Shown: piece by piece, positions 34,092-46,100 of the stretch
How positions within the stretch are numbered: position 1 is the stretch's first letter
Layout of the letters: each line of letters starts with the position of its first letter
Assembly: GCF_963675165.1 (NCBI RefSeq)
Contig: NC_087382.1
Span: 2,271,567-2,335,566 of the forward strand
DNA length: 64,000 nucleotides
Origin: Halichondria panicea
Taxonomy: Eukaryota > Porifera > Demospongiae > Suberitida > Halichondriidae
Direction of reading: 5' to 3'
Program-made: the position numbers and the translations under genes
The notes under the pieces: model-generated
The model's database searches: none
What the model was told of the DNA's origin: nothing
What the model saw: the letters and a program-made list of their open reading frames with translations, nothing else

Positions 34092-37000
34092 ATGAAGCAG
34101 CCCTGGAGCAGCCTACACACAGTATACTCCTCTGCAGTTGTTGTTTTTTTCCTACTTTTTTATGGCAACAGTGATGGTATGTGTAGTTACAGAATATGAG
34201 CATTTAGCTGCACACTCAAAGTCTATATACAGTGCTAGATCTATGATTGAGCTAGTGCATGTATTAAAGCTAACACACCTTTTATCTATCTCCACAGCTA
34301 CTCTCATCGTCAACGCTACCGTGGTATGTCCTAACGATACGATTATCTTCACCTGTTCCCTGCCGGGTGACAATGTCACATGGGAAGTGTATACACCACC
34401 AGGGTTTAATATTGCATTGAGACTAGTCGTGTCAGAAGCTCAACCAACTACGACATCAGCTGACCTTAGATTAGAAGGAGCTGTCACTGATTTCAGTAGA
34501 GGAAGGATTACAGCCACTCTAACGGTGATATCTTTCGGACTCGGATATGGAACCACAGTAGCATGTATTGGACAAGACACACTGTCCAGTGCAGATATCC
34601 TGACTATTACCAGGCCTGGTAAGATATTCTTGTTTTATAACAAGTCATGAAACTTATTTGTAGATCCACCTTCTGCTCCTGGCAACCTAACGTGGACAGC
34701 CGACATTGTCCCAGCTCTCTACTCCACAATCACCCTGACTTGGGACCATACCCCTCAACAGGATGTTTCTGTCAGTTACATCATCACTATTTCCCCACCC
34801 CCTCCATTTGGGTTACCATCTACCGTGGAAACCACCTTCGTAGTCATCAATGTCTCATACAACACTCAATACAACGTGACAGTCAGAGCTGTGAATTGTG
34901 CTGGTTCCAGTGATGCACTGGCTGTGATATCAGTAGACATTGGTAAGTGTGTTTGATTTGTTAAATTGTCCCTTTTCTGGGTACCTGACCCCCTCAGTAT
35001 AGTATCTCCATACCATGCACACACCTTTGTTAAGTTTCTTAGCTTTCATGTTTTATGACCATCAATGTAGGATGTTTAACACTTGGTTTGAATAACAAGG
35101 TATTTAACGGTTTGTTTCAAACCAATTTCTAAATAATGGAGAATGGAATTTTGATTACTCATAATTATGTTTTGGTGGTGATTGAAATTCAATGTTTCAC
35201 AGGAAACTGCACTGTACCTATTGAACCTACTAATGGAACTATAATAGCTACCTTGGTTGATGGTACCACAGTGGACTATGATAGTTTGAGCAATACAGTG
35301 TTGGAGGGAACTGTGCTGACTTACCAGTGTGGCAATGGACTCGCACTGTTTGGGTCAGTGAATATCACATGCACGAGTGATGGAGAATGGAGCTCTGATC
35401 CTGACCTGGTAGAATGCTGTAAGTGTAATGCAGTTATATACTGTAACTATAGGTAGTGTACCTTAAGGTGACATATATTTTCACAGGTAGATTTGTTTGC
35501 GATTTCACTATTTAGGTCATTTTGCTGGTATTAAATTCTTGCTCAAGTTGTGAAATTATCATAAAATTTCTAATTACTCGCAAGTAGTTTTAATGTAATA
35601 TCCAATTGTCTGTGAGAGTACACATTTTTGCGATTTTACTCTCATTCGCAAAAATAGCAGAAATTAATACCCGCGAAAATAAATTATGTCATTAAGGTAT
35701 TTAGAACATCAATCCAATGTTTTTGAGCAGTGTAAGAACTCACAATAATTATAATTATTATGAGAGTGTTCTTGTTTTGATTCTCATTACATTATAGTTG
35801 GTGGCGGCACTATTGTTTCCAACGCTTTTGAAATCATTATTGGATGGAACTCATCATTATGTTTTGGTGGTGATTGAAATTAAGACATCATGTAAATATT
35901 TCAATGTTTCACAGCCAACTGTACTGTACCTGAATTTGATGTTGAGCTCACTGGTGCAACTATAACAGCTACCTTGGTTGATGGTACCACAGTGGACTAT
36001 GATAGTTTGAACAATGAAGTGTTGGAGGGAACTGTGCTGACTTACCAATGTGACAATGGACTCACACTGTTGTTTGGGTCAGTGAATATCACATGCACGA
36101 GTGGTGGAGAATGGAGCTCTGATCCTGACAGGAACCGATGCTATTATAGTAAGTGTAAATATCTGCAGTTATACTGTAGCTAGGTAGTGTATTTAGAACA
36201 TCAATCCGATGTTTTTGAGCAGTCTATATTTAGTAACAATATTATAATTTATTATCTATTTTTATGTGGCCTATTACGATTCACGAATAAAAACTCATAA
36301 TTATTATGAGTGTATTCCTTATTATGCGAAACTGCATATACCTTGCTTACTCATGCACACCGAGGCATAATTATGAGTGTGTTCTTGTTCTTGATTCTCA
36401 TTACATTTACAGTTTATGGTAGCGCTGGATTCTCTGTGGTTAGCATCATTGTTTTCATTATTTTGTTTGTTGTATTGAGTTGGATTATGGTTAGTTTTGG
36501 AATCTACAAACGAAGAAAACGGTTGAGAAAACAACGACTTGCAACTACTGTATTGAGGTATTTAAGCTGTTATATTGTGTGGTATGAGTACAGTAGAACC
36601 TCGCTAATCCGAATAGAGCCGGACCAGACCCCAAATTAAAATTAAATTTCCGAATTAACAGATGTCATTAAGTGATTAGGAATATCATTAACAAAGACAC
36701 TTTTGTACATGTATTATGATATTACTGTGGCCAGAAGAGAAGCTGCTAGCTAGAATAGTTTTTTATCTCATCTTTCTTTTTAATAATTATAGTGAGTGTT
36801 GTGAGCTCTTTTCGTTTTCTTTGCAGTGGCCATTGTATTGAGCGAGGTATTAAGCAATACAATTATTGCTGATTCAGCAAAACAAGTTAGAGTGCACATG
36901 TGCAGTAGTCTATATTCTACTGATAGCCTCTCCCCTTTTTCAGTTTGCTATTATTTTGTCCGGATTTGTGAGGTTTCGGATGAGGTTCTACTGTATATGC

Positions 37001-38899
37001 AAAACACTCGGTTAATGTGTATCCATGCATGACACATTGAAACTATGGTAACCTTCAATGGTCCTTACTATCTTTCTTTGTCTAGGCATGATCTTGCAGC
37101 ATTACCTGCCAACTCTTACGATCCCTTACGGTTCAATAGAGGCACAATGGAGTCTACCCTGAGTTCAGATCAGTGTCCATCAGAGTCAGAAACTACACCC
37201 CGATACTATAGAATTAGTCGTACATCTCAAGTGTCCTTTACCGATAATCGTCAGTCTTCTATATCAGAACCACCTATTGCTATCGATGATGCAAGAGAAG
37301 AACCTACCACTGTGAACAGCACAGAGTTGCCGCCGGAGACGGTACCCCAATTTCCAACAACTGGTCCTACAGCTCAAGTGTCTGCTACCGATGGACATTA
37401 CTCTTCCATATCAGAACCATCTATTGCTATCGATGATTCAAGAGAAGAATCCACCGCAAACAAAACTTCAACTGGCACAGGAACAGCTTCCACTGCTGGG
37501 ACAAGTGTTGAAGAGGTTTCAAGTGCTATAGCCAATGCTTGTACGTTACTAACAAGTTGGTACACACAGTTTTTACCAGTAGAAACGGCCCAAATGTTGC
37601 AATTGCTGGGGCTCTCAAGTCAGAGCATACTGTGCTATTGTATTTCCTAAACGAATATCGTACGATTGACGTCTGCATTATATAATACAAGTATTTGCTA
37701 ACCTGTACTTTGTAGTCTTTGTAGTCACATGATCACTCTGTGTTCATCCAGGGTCACTGATACTTGGTAATGTGATGAAACTGCCTGATCTATCAGAATC
37801 TCTAAAGATACCAGGATCTCAGCTAAAACTGAGCAGTGACCCCATTGGACAAGGTGAGAGACAATACTTATTTCTCTTCTATTGTACATAATTGTGCACA
37901 CTGTGTATTTCGTATTGTGCATGTACAGTGAGTCTTTTTTAATCTTTCAAACAATATTTTCCAGGGGAAACTGGAATGGTATACAAAGGTTTACTAATGA
38001 ACTGGAAAGATGAGCCATTGCAAGCTGTGGCCGTGAAGACATTAAAAGGTAGCAACATTCTCACACAACTATATAGCTATTTATACTATTTAGCATATGT
38101 GACAGGGCCTAGGAAAACAACCCTTATGGAGCAAACTAATTAATTGTATTTTATTGCTTAATTAAATAAAGCAATGCTTAAGCTTCAAATTGATTACAAT
38201 ATCACTCACTTTGCACCTTCCTACCCCAAAATATTTTCGGGTGAAAGGGGGACAGTATTGACCTACCGTTTTGAGAAAAATTAATAATGTTCCAAGTTCT
38301 ATCCGCATACAAGAACAGCATGAATAAAATTCAATGGCTGCCTTGTAACGGCTATACAAAAAAATTTTCGGATCAAAAATTTTTTTTTAAGTTAGAGGAG
38401 ATATTGAAGTTTCTTCTTATGAAAGAAAACCAAAATCCTAAAATAGCTCTAAATATTTTACTTTGTAGTGTACTGAACATTATTAGTTTGCTCCATAAGG
38501 GTTGTTTTCCTAGGCCCTATCACATATATCAAGAGCTGTACATAACTGTATAGTATAGAAAATCAAAATTGGTACAATTACTTTAAATGTCTTATTTTTA
38601 GGTTTGTTTTCTTCTTCGGATATTCAATTTCTGATGAGTGAGATTATCAAGATGAAGGATTTCAACCACCCTCACGTCATGCCCCTGATTGGAGTGTGTT
38701 TAGATGCTGGACCCGGTGTTTCCATGGTGATGCCACATATGACCAATGGGAGTGTACTGGATTATTTGAAAAAGGAGAGAAGTGGTTTAAAATTGACTGA
38801 TAACTGCAGCAAAGAAAAGGTCAGACACTTGACTATTTTTCTAAAGTACATTTCGTGCACAGTACATATAATCCATTCTCACACTACACGTACACGCAT

Positions 38900-38944
<45 letters not shown>

Positions 38945-40062
38945 GGCACAGAGTGTCAGGAAGCTGCTGTTGAGAATGTGTCATCAGATTGCCCTAGGAA
39001 TGGAATATCTCTCTCAGCAAAGATTCATTCATCGAGACTTGGCAGCACGGAACTGCATGTATGCCTTACATATACTAATTGCTGTACGTTTATACTTTAT
39101 TACTGCAACCGTCTGTTCAGGTTGGACTCTAGTGGTGATGTCAGAGTTGGTGACTTTGGACTGGCCGAGGACGTCTACAGCACTGGATATTTTAGACAGA
39201 ATGAACGAGCTGATATCAAGCTGCCCTACAAGTGGATGGCATTGGAAAGTCTAAACGATGCCATCTTCACAGAGAAAACAGATGTGGTACGTTTCAACTA
39301 GCTCTTAGTAAAATTATACAACATTTCAATACTTCAATACCCCCTACAGTGGTCGTATGGAGTGACTATGTGGGAGGTTTTCAGTGGCGGTCAGATTCCT
39401 TATCCTGGAGTAGACGTCAGGACTCTTGTCAAGTTCCTTCAGAGAGGAAACCGATTGGACGCTCCCGTTAACACTGCCTGTACTGCTGAAATGTGAGTCA
39501 GTTTGTGCATGCAAGCATTGAGGGCTTCTTTTTTTAGTATTGAGTGGGCCAATTTTTCAAAATTGAAAGATGCGTTTTGTAGGAGGTATATAATTATGTG
39601 TTTATATGGCTACTCATATCAGACCTAGAATGCTGATGTTAATGGTTGTTCCACATCACTCCAGCTCAGCGGTGATGCAGAGATGCTGGCTAGAGGATTA
39701 TGAAGAGAGGCCATCCTTCACTGACTTGTCTTCAATAATGGACGCCATGCTCTCCTCTGTGTCTGACTACGCTGAACTGAACATGGAGCTCCCTCATAAT
39801 AGCCAAGACCCCATAGGTGATCAATGGCTGTATCTGTAACTGCACTGTTGGTACAATGTGTATGTCTCAAGTAATGAGATTAGTATAGCCAAGACCCAAA
39901 TACCCTATAAAGTGTCTATAGCATGTGTTAGTAGGCCACCTCTTCATTATGGCCGTTGTTACCACCAACAAAATGTGACTGGTTTGGATTTTTGCAGATA
40001 TGAGTGGATATGACGATTTAAACGAGTCACTAAGGAACAGAGTGACAAGAACTGACCAATAG
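34092..40062 (+). CDS. RTK1: receptor tyrosine kinase (Ig, FN3, 2 sushi, TM, kinase)
   Basis: Fifteen exons give 925 aa: 34092-34176, 34298-34618, 34664-34942, 35203-35418, 35915-36148, 36413-36557, 37086-37540, 37752-37853, 37965-38048, 38602-38819, 38946-39058, 39121-39286, 39350-39492, 39665-39816, 39998-40062. Order: signal peptide; Ig-like domain (about 29-135); FN3 (136-228, LTWTADIVP...TLTWDH); two sushi/CCP domains (229-378, TYQCGNG and GEWSSDP); TM (about 384-406); a long Ser/Thr/Pro-rich juxtamembrane exon; kinase. Kinase motifs: GQGETGMVYKG loop, VAVK lysine, [12 protein letters not shown] helix [11 protein letters not shown] (742-), DFG (762-), [12 protein letters not shown] and [14 protein letters not shown]. 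All catalytic residues are present, so it should be an active kinase. The C-lobe is most like the MET and AXL/MER/TYRO3 group. The tail has SGYDDL, a possible SH2 docking site, and ends RTDQ. Ectodomain introns are all phase 1. Confidence 0.85.
35459..35700. mobile_element. MITE with 'TACCTTAAGGTGACATA' ends, RTK1 intron 4
   Basis: 'accttaaggtgacatatatt' is mirrored by 'aaattatgtcattaaggt'. Inner 'gcgattt' and 'cgcaaaa' blocks are mirrored too. About 242 bp. Confidence 0.65.
36591..36993. mobile_element. pogo/Tigger-like MITE in RTK1 intron 6
   Basis: Perfect 12-bp ends CAGTAGAACCTC and GAGGTTCTACTG with TA target duplication; 'aatccga/tcggat' blocks follow inside. About 400 bp, non-coding. 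It lies between the TM exon and the juxtamembrane exon. Confidence 0.85.
38094..38527. mobile_element. MITE with 45-bp perfect inverted ends in RTK1 kinase intron
   Basis: 'agggcctaggaaaacaaccc' through 'atggagcaaactaa' on the left is exactly inverted on the right ('ttagtttgctccat' to 'cctaggccct'). The near-perfect arms suggest a recent insertion between the ATP-loop exon and the helix-C exon. Confidence 0.85.
38894..38945. repeat. (CA)n/(GCAC)n microsatellite abutting RTK1 exon 11 acceptor
   Basis: 'gcatgcacgcacgcacgcac' followed by about 15 CA units, the last of which forms the CAG acceptor of the catalytic-loop exon. All five RTK loci have this arrangement. Confidence 0.9.
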
Positions 40063-40572
40063 CCAATAGATTGATAACTATAGTAGCAATTTTATTCTTA
40101 CTGTAGTGTTTTTACTTGAACTTTTTTCAAACTGTTCCAATAATAATTATAAATACGGCAATCATAATCAATAGTTTTTACTGACTATATATAAATGTTC
40201 TAATTACCTGCTACTTGTATAATTATGTTAAAAAGTTTCTTAAGGTAGTTCCTCTGGTATACACGATAGTAGTTACGTGAGGCTATTAATAATTGGCTCA
40301 AAAAGCAATACTTGACAGTGCATGTGCTTTTATACACAGGGTGACCATTCCTCTGTATAGGTATCAGCTGGAACCCTGGGTAGGTTGTTGGTATTGTGAT
40401 TCATTACACAGCAAAAACACTGAATGCATCATTAATTGTATTTTAGTGTCATTTTAACAATCAAAAGATGCGTTATATTTATACGAGTATCTTTTTACTG
40501 TGTGGGTAGTCAAGGTAACGGAATAGTTGAGTGTTTCAGTTTGCTTCAAAACAGTATTGTACCACATTAGAT

Positions 40573-41327
40573 GCTTTTATTTTTTATTTTTTTATTTTTT
40601 TATGAAACATGTAATGACAAAGTGAGTGAGGACAAAGTGGGGGCAGAATAAATTAAAAAGTAAGATAAAAATAAATTAAGATAAAAATAAATTAAAAGTG
40701 ACTAAGTGAGTCCATCTAGAGCAGGAGGCAGAGTGGGGGCTCTGTGAATCAGCATAAACGCATTGCCCTGCCACAAAACCAAGCTGACTCTGCCGAAGAG
40801 GTATTTAGTTGTGTCCGTATCTCGGTCGGCACCTGATCGGAGACGAATCGATCGGCCGATGACTTGAATCGTCGAGATGAAATCCTCCGCCAGACCTCCA
40901 AGATTTTCAGCGACAAGAGGGACACATGTCAGACCTGCATTGCGGCAGTTCTGAAGGTTAGAAGCCAACTTGCGCTGGACTCCCACTTGGAGAGCGTGGC
41001 CCTGGGTATGCGCAGCTACTGACAGTGTGAGGGGCTGGGGAGGAGAGATGACGTGGACATCGAGAGCGGCTGGACGGCCGTTGGACCAATTGGGGAGAAG
41101 GACGTCCGCAGGGCGAGCACTAGACTCTGCAATAAGGCCTGGAGTTTCAATGGAGGGGCCCAGAGCGGCAGATTGAGCGGCCTTGAAGACCACGTCTCTA
41201 ATGGCGTTGTGACGACTGATACGGTCGCTAATGCCCCCGCAGCTCACCTAGTGGTCACCGAAGGGGTCAGCAACACAGCGACACTCGGGGCAGGTAAACT
41301 GGTCGTTGTGCAATGGGACGACAATGA
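40573..41327 (-). mobile_element. 3' fragment of a non-LTR retrotransposon
   Basis: The minus-strand frame 40702-41247 encodes about 180 residues with SRHNAIRDVVFKAAQSA, RPADVLLPNWSNGRPAALDV and repeated hydrophobic blocks. Just upstream, in the same frame but after one stop codon, is CPECRCVADPFGDH followed by VSC. This is a C-x2-C...H-x3-C knuckle typical of the C-terminal region of reverse-transcriptase polyproteins. The 3' end carries an A-rich tail (T-rich on the plus strand, 40575-40608). It is GC-richer than its surroundings. The reverse-transcriptase core is absent, so it is a 5'-truncated dead copy. Confidence 0.7.
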
Positions 41328-41589
41328 TTTAGTTGAGTGTTGCAGTACGACATTTACGCATTTCTCAGTTAGTCCACTGCCTAGTGATGATTGAGATTCT
41401 TGTTTAACACAGTAGTAAATTGTAGTTGGAACATTCTGCAACACACAAGTCATCACAACAGTGATTATACAGACTCCCATCAGCACTATCCTTCAAGCAG
41501 TAGAGTAGATATTTCTTCACTCTTATTACTACCGGTATGTGTTCTTGTGTGCTGTCCCCCTGCACATTAGCCAGACCCTGGAGAGTAAG

Positions 41590-41611
41590 CCAATAATAGT
41601 GCGCATGGGCA
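41590..41611. promoter_or_regulatory. CCAAT plus degenerate NRF-1-like site upstream of RTK2
   Basis: CCAAT at 41590 and TGCGCATGGGCA at 41600-41611, with the same 'agccaataatagtgcgcat' context as upstream of RTK5 but one palindrome base changed. About 180 bp before the RTK2 start codon. Confidence 0.5.
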
Positions 41612-41789
41612 GCAAGACCACAGCATTGCCCACTACAAAACCCAGATCCTGTATATAAAGTATTAAATCTAGTCATACGGTATTACCCTCTCTCTATTGG
41701 CCTTGTGACTCACCTCACCATCGATGGTTCTGTGTTATCAAAGGCTCTTTGGTGTTATATTGCTGAGCTAGCTATATAGATCTAAAACT

Positions 41790-43034
41790 ATGAAACTGAA
41801 AACAAGTTCAGTCTCTACCTTGTTATTTTTAATATTTGTCAGAAAAAGTCTTGCTCAAGTCATCACTACTGGTCAGAGTAGACAGGGCAATGAGATTACG
41901 TTTACCTGTGAGTCCTTTGACCAAGAAGCGATTAAGATTCGTGTAGTCAGTGTCATTGCTGATGGTTCGAATGGCACTGCACCATTTGTTAATGTGTCTA
42001 GGACTAGTACCACAGCAATGGCTAGGTTCACCGTAACTCCATCAGATGAGAAGGCTGCTTATTGTGGAGCTGGTAATGTGTCTACAAATTTGGTATATTT
42101 TGGAGGTGAGTATAAAATTATTGTATGCACGTTTTGCTTGGCTACAGCTCAGTTCTTGAGCCTGCATGGTCAATTTTTGTATCCCAGTGAACTGTATGTG
42201 TTTCATAAATACAGCATCTCCTGTTCTGAAAACAACTTTAACAAGACTACTTGCAATTGTTGGAAGTGTACATACACTAGAATGTTCTTATGAACTAGGC
42301 ACAGCAAGTGATGATATTGACCCCTACCATCATATCTGGTTTAAAGATCAATCCAATGATATTATCACAGAAGAATTAAGTCGAACACTAAATATTTCTA
42401 TTACAAGGCAGTCACCTGATATTGCTAATTACACCTGTGCTCTGAGGATGAGGGAATGCAGTGCATGTGGACGACTGGTCGATTATCCTTCTTTGAATAC
42501 ACCACAATTTCAGCTTACTAAAGTTGGTAAGTTCATTAATATTATTTTGCTGGTGTGAATGAATCATCATAGTGTAGTGCCTCTTTCAATTGATGTCGCC
42601 CCTGTTTCCCAAAACGTGTCCGCTGGTACTCCTGTCACTTTTGTGTGTGCTGCCGAGGGAACAAGTATAGACATTATATGGCTGTATGATGGAAATACCT
42701 ACACTGCTAACAATGAAAATGTAAACATTTCCAGCGTGGATTCGGCTTATGTTCGGAGTGAATTAGAATTATCATCCCCTTCGAGTAGTGGAAGTGTTAT
42801 TTGCATTGTTCGTCAATTGTTTGATGGTACGAATTCGCTGGACAACAACAACTTTAACAACAATTTACCAGGTCAGAACAGAAGGTCCACTGCAGAGCTC
42901 ATAATAATACCAGAAACAACCTCTCCTACCACTACTATGCTTACTATCTCTACAACAACAGCTGCAACAGGTACTATGTATGTGCATGATGCCTCGAGGC
43001 GTAGCCCTACAAGGGATGTGTGTGTGTGTGCATG

Positions 43035-43103
<69 letters not shown>

Positions 43104-46100
43104 GTGAATTTCAACTGTAACTATTACAATGCAATGACAAATAACAGCTGCTTTGAGCCACGTTCTTTTGGATTTTGATTCATCTACATTTGTAAAGCTT
43201 CTTTTTCGAGATATGACTCACACGGTGGGTGAAGGCCTCTTAGCATCATTATTCTGATTGCACAGTTTTCTATTCAATTTATGAGTTAGCCATACAGCTG
43301 TTTGTTAGCCATATAGCTGTTTGTTAGCCATACAGCTGTTTGTTAGCTATAAGCTTCAGAAAAAACCTGTAAAGCTGAATGCATGTATAGCCAGACGCAG
43401 CCCTTGTGAACTCTGACCTCATTGCATGCAGATCCAACTTTTTTTTGTTATTATTCATTGACAGGAAATGCAAAATACCAAACTTACTAAGATTATCAAG
43501 CCATCAGATAGACTTCTGTTCCCATGCATTAAGCTCCTCTCCTATAATGACGGTGTGGAATTCAATTCTCTCATTGTCAACACTTGCAAACAACAATAAG
43601 AACATAACATTGTACAAAACAAATAAACTAATTACTTCTTCGATAACAATTTGAGCGAAGCAAAACATGCTGAGAGGCATTAGCACACGCAGCGACATTC
43701 ATTGTATAGAGAAGTATTCAATCTGCCACTGCATGCCTAGCTATAATATTTCTGTGCTGGCTTAACGATGAAAGTAAGTAGATCACCTTCATGAAAGTTG
43801 TTGTGGCACATACTGATACACTGTACGTGATAGTGGCAATGGTATTTTGTGTGGGGACGTGACGTGGTTGATACGGATATTTATTACATTGCTAAGAACT
43901 CACAAACATGCTTACTCTTGACTCCCATTTCAGGTACCGTCACTGTGACAGCTATCATCATCCTTTCTCTTGCTGCAGTAGGGACAAGCTTTTTCATTGT
44001 CTCAGTGACTTGTTTCATAGTTTGTTTTGGGCTCCACAAACGAAGACAGTTGCTGAAAGCAAACCAAATAATTGCAACAACTGGTTTAAGGTACATGCAT
44101 TACTGTACTTAAAGTTTGCCATGAAAATGACTATAAAACCAGCACTGGGCTAAATATACTTATGCATAATGTTTACAATTGAGACCTTCAGTGACTACAT
44201 ATAATCCCCATGATTTGCAGTACCTGATAAAACCATCTCACCATTTTATCCTCTGTCAACTCCTTTCAGTGACATACAAGAAACTACACTGAGTACTAAC
44301 GAGATGCAAAGTACCGAGTTGCCGCCGGAGACGGCACCATCACCCCGATTTCCAACAAGTTTTAACACAGCTCGAGTGCCTACTACTGATAGACATTACT
44401 CTTCCACAACAAAACAATCTACTGGTATTGATGATTCAAGAGAAATATAGTTTTTATTGTTAGGAATGGCCCAAGGCTGTATATGCGTATATAGTGCAAC
44501 AGCTGCTAAATCTCTCAAGTCAGAGTATAGACCGTAACCATGTAGCGGATGTATTTCGAGGGTGTAACTGTTGATGATGGTTTTCGATGTACCGTGAACA
44601 TACCAATATCGCGTGCATGCATCATGGCTGGTATTTAGCGAAAATTAAATCCTTGCATGTATATAAGCATGTAGTCACATGATCACTCTGCGTCCAGGGT
44701 CGCTGATACTTGGTAATGCGGTGAAGCTGCCTGATCTACCAGAATCTCTAAAGATACCAGGATCTTGGCTGAAACTGAGCAGTGATCCCATTGGACAAGG
44801 TGAGCGCCCCATTGGACAAGGTGAGCGGATTACATGTGCAATGTAATATATCCTTCTAATGGGTGGCCTTGTAGGGGAAACGGGTGTGGTGTACAAAGGT
44901 ATACTGATGAACTGGAAAGATGAGCCATTACAAGCTGTGGCTGTGAAGACATTGAAAGGTAACTTAATTAATTTAATATGGCTGCCTTATGTGGCTAGAC
45001 AGTAACTGCACCTGGAGCTGTGCACATGAAGGGAAGGCATCCCACTATAACTATACATGGAAATGTGGTCATAGCTTTATCCCCGTAGTCAGCCGCTCCT
45101 TCTCTTTATTAATTATAGTTACAGGCTCTTGTTAATAGTCTGTACATATTATTTTTAGGTTTGTTTTCTTCTTCGGATATTCAATTTCTGATGAGTGAGA
45201 TTATCAAGATGAAGGATTTCAACCACCCTCACGTCATGCCCCTGATTGGAGTGTGTCTAGATGCCGGACCCGGTGTTTCCATGGTGATGCCACATATGAC
45301 CAATGGGAGTGTACTGGATTATTTGAAACAGGAGAGAAATAGTTTAAAATTGACTGATAATTGCAGCAAAGAAAAGGTCAGACGCTAGCACAGTTGTTTA
45401 ATTAAAAACTAAAATGCTTTTCTCTTGGGCAGGCCAACAGCTAGTAGGTTAGAGAGGTGGAGGCCTGCTAGCACAGAACCTAATTAATGGGCACATTCTT
45501 ATTAACCTGGCTACATTATAAAAGGTGATATCAGAGTGACCACTATGTAGACATGCTCACTCACTGTCTATACCACGTGTACAAACATGGTCACCACATA
45601 CGCTTGGAAAACAGGACGTGGTACAGTGACATTTTAACCCTTGGGCAGTCTACAGTGGTGAGGGTGACCCAGCTGCTATATCATGATAACACAGGTCCAA
45701 ACACATGCTATATATGGAGAATTTGAGGCCCATTACCCTGTCTGTATTATAGACTAGAGGGTGGTCTGCTAACACAGATCCAAACACATGCTCTATATAT
45801 ATGGAGAATTTGAGGCCCATTAATCTGGCTGTATTATAGAGGGTGGCCTACTAACACAGATCCAAACACATGCTATGGAGAGGAGAGTCTGAGACTTTTG
45901 GGCCCCATTAATCATATAGCTGACTAAATAAAAGCTGCATATACTACCATAGTTTAATCTGGTATAGATACACGTATAGCTTGATTAAATTGTGTGCTTA
46001 AATCAACGATTGCTCACGGATCGACCTACATCTTCATTATGAAGAGTGTAATCCATTCTCACACTACACACACACACAGGCACAGAGTGTCAGGAAGCTG

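Larger units (their letters stand above)
40300..41676 (-). pseudogene. decayed antisense three-finger exon upstream of RTK2
   Basis: On the minus strand, 41328-41470 and 40375-40572 resemble exon 2 of genes B-D. The first retains 'cacacaagtcatcaca', 'ttgttcaaacagtagtaa'-like and 'tagtccactgc' tracts; the second retains 'gtaggttgttggtattgtg' and 'ggaatagttgagtgtt'. Frames are broken, and a LINE fragment (40573-41327) separates the parts. At 40300-40370 it joins a fragment of another antisense repeat ('tataggtatcagctg'). It is probably the dead partner of an ancestral head-to-head pair with RTK2. Confidence 0.6.

Noticed and set aside
34138-34650. A single 170-codon exon for the start of RTK1
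   Set aside because: The frame reads through an intron (34177-34297). A proper signal-peptide exon at 34092-34176 in another frame joins the Ig exon in phase 1.
44090-44699. Direct splicing of the RTK2 TM exon to its first kinase exon
   Set aside because: The TM exon ends in phase 2 and the kinase exon starts in phase 1, so skipping the damaged juxtamembrane exon breaks the frame.
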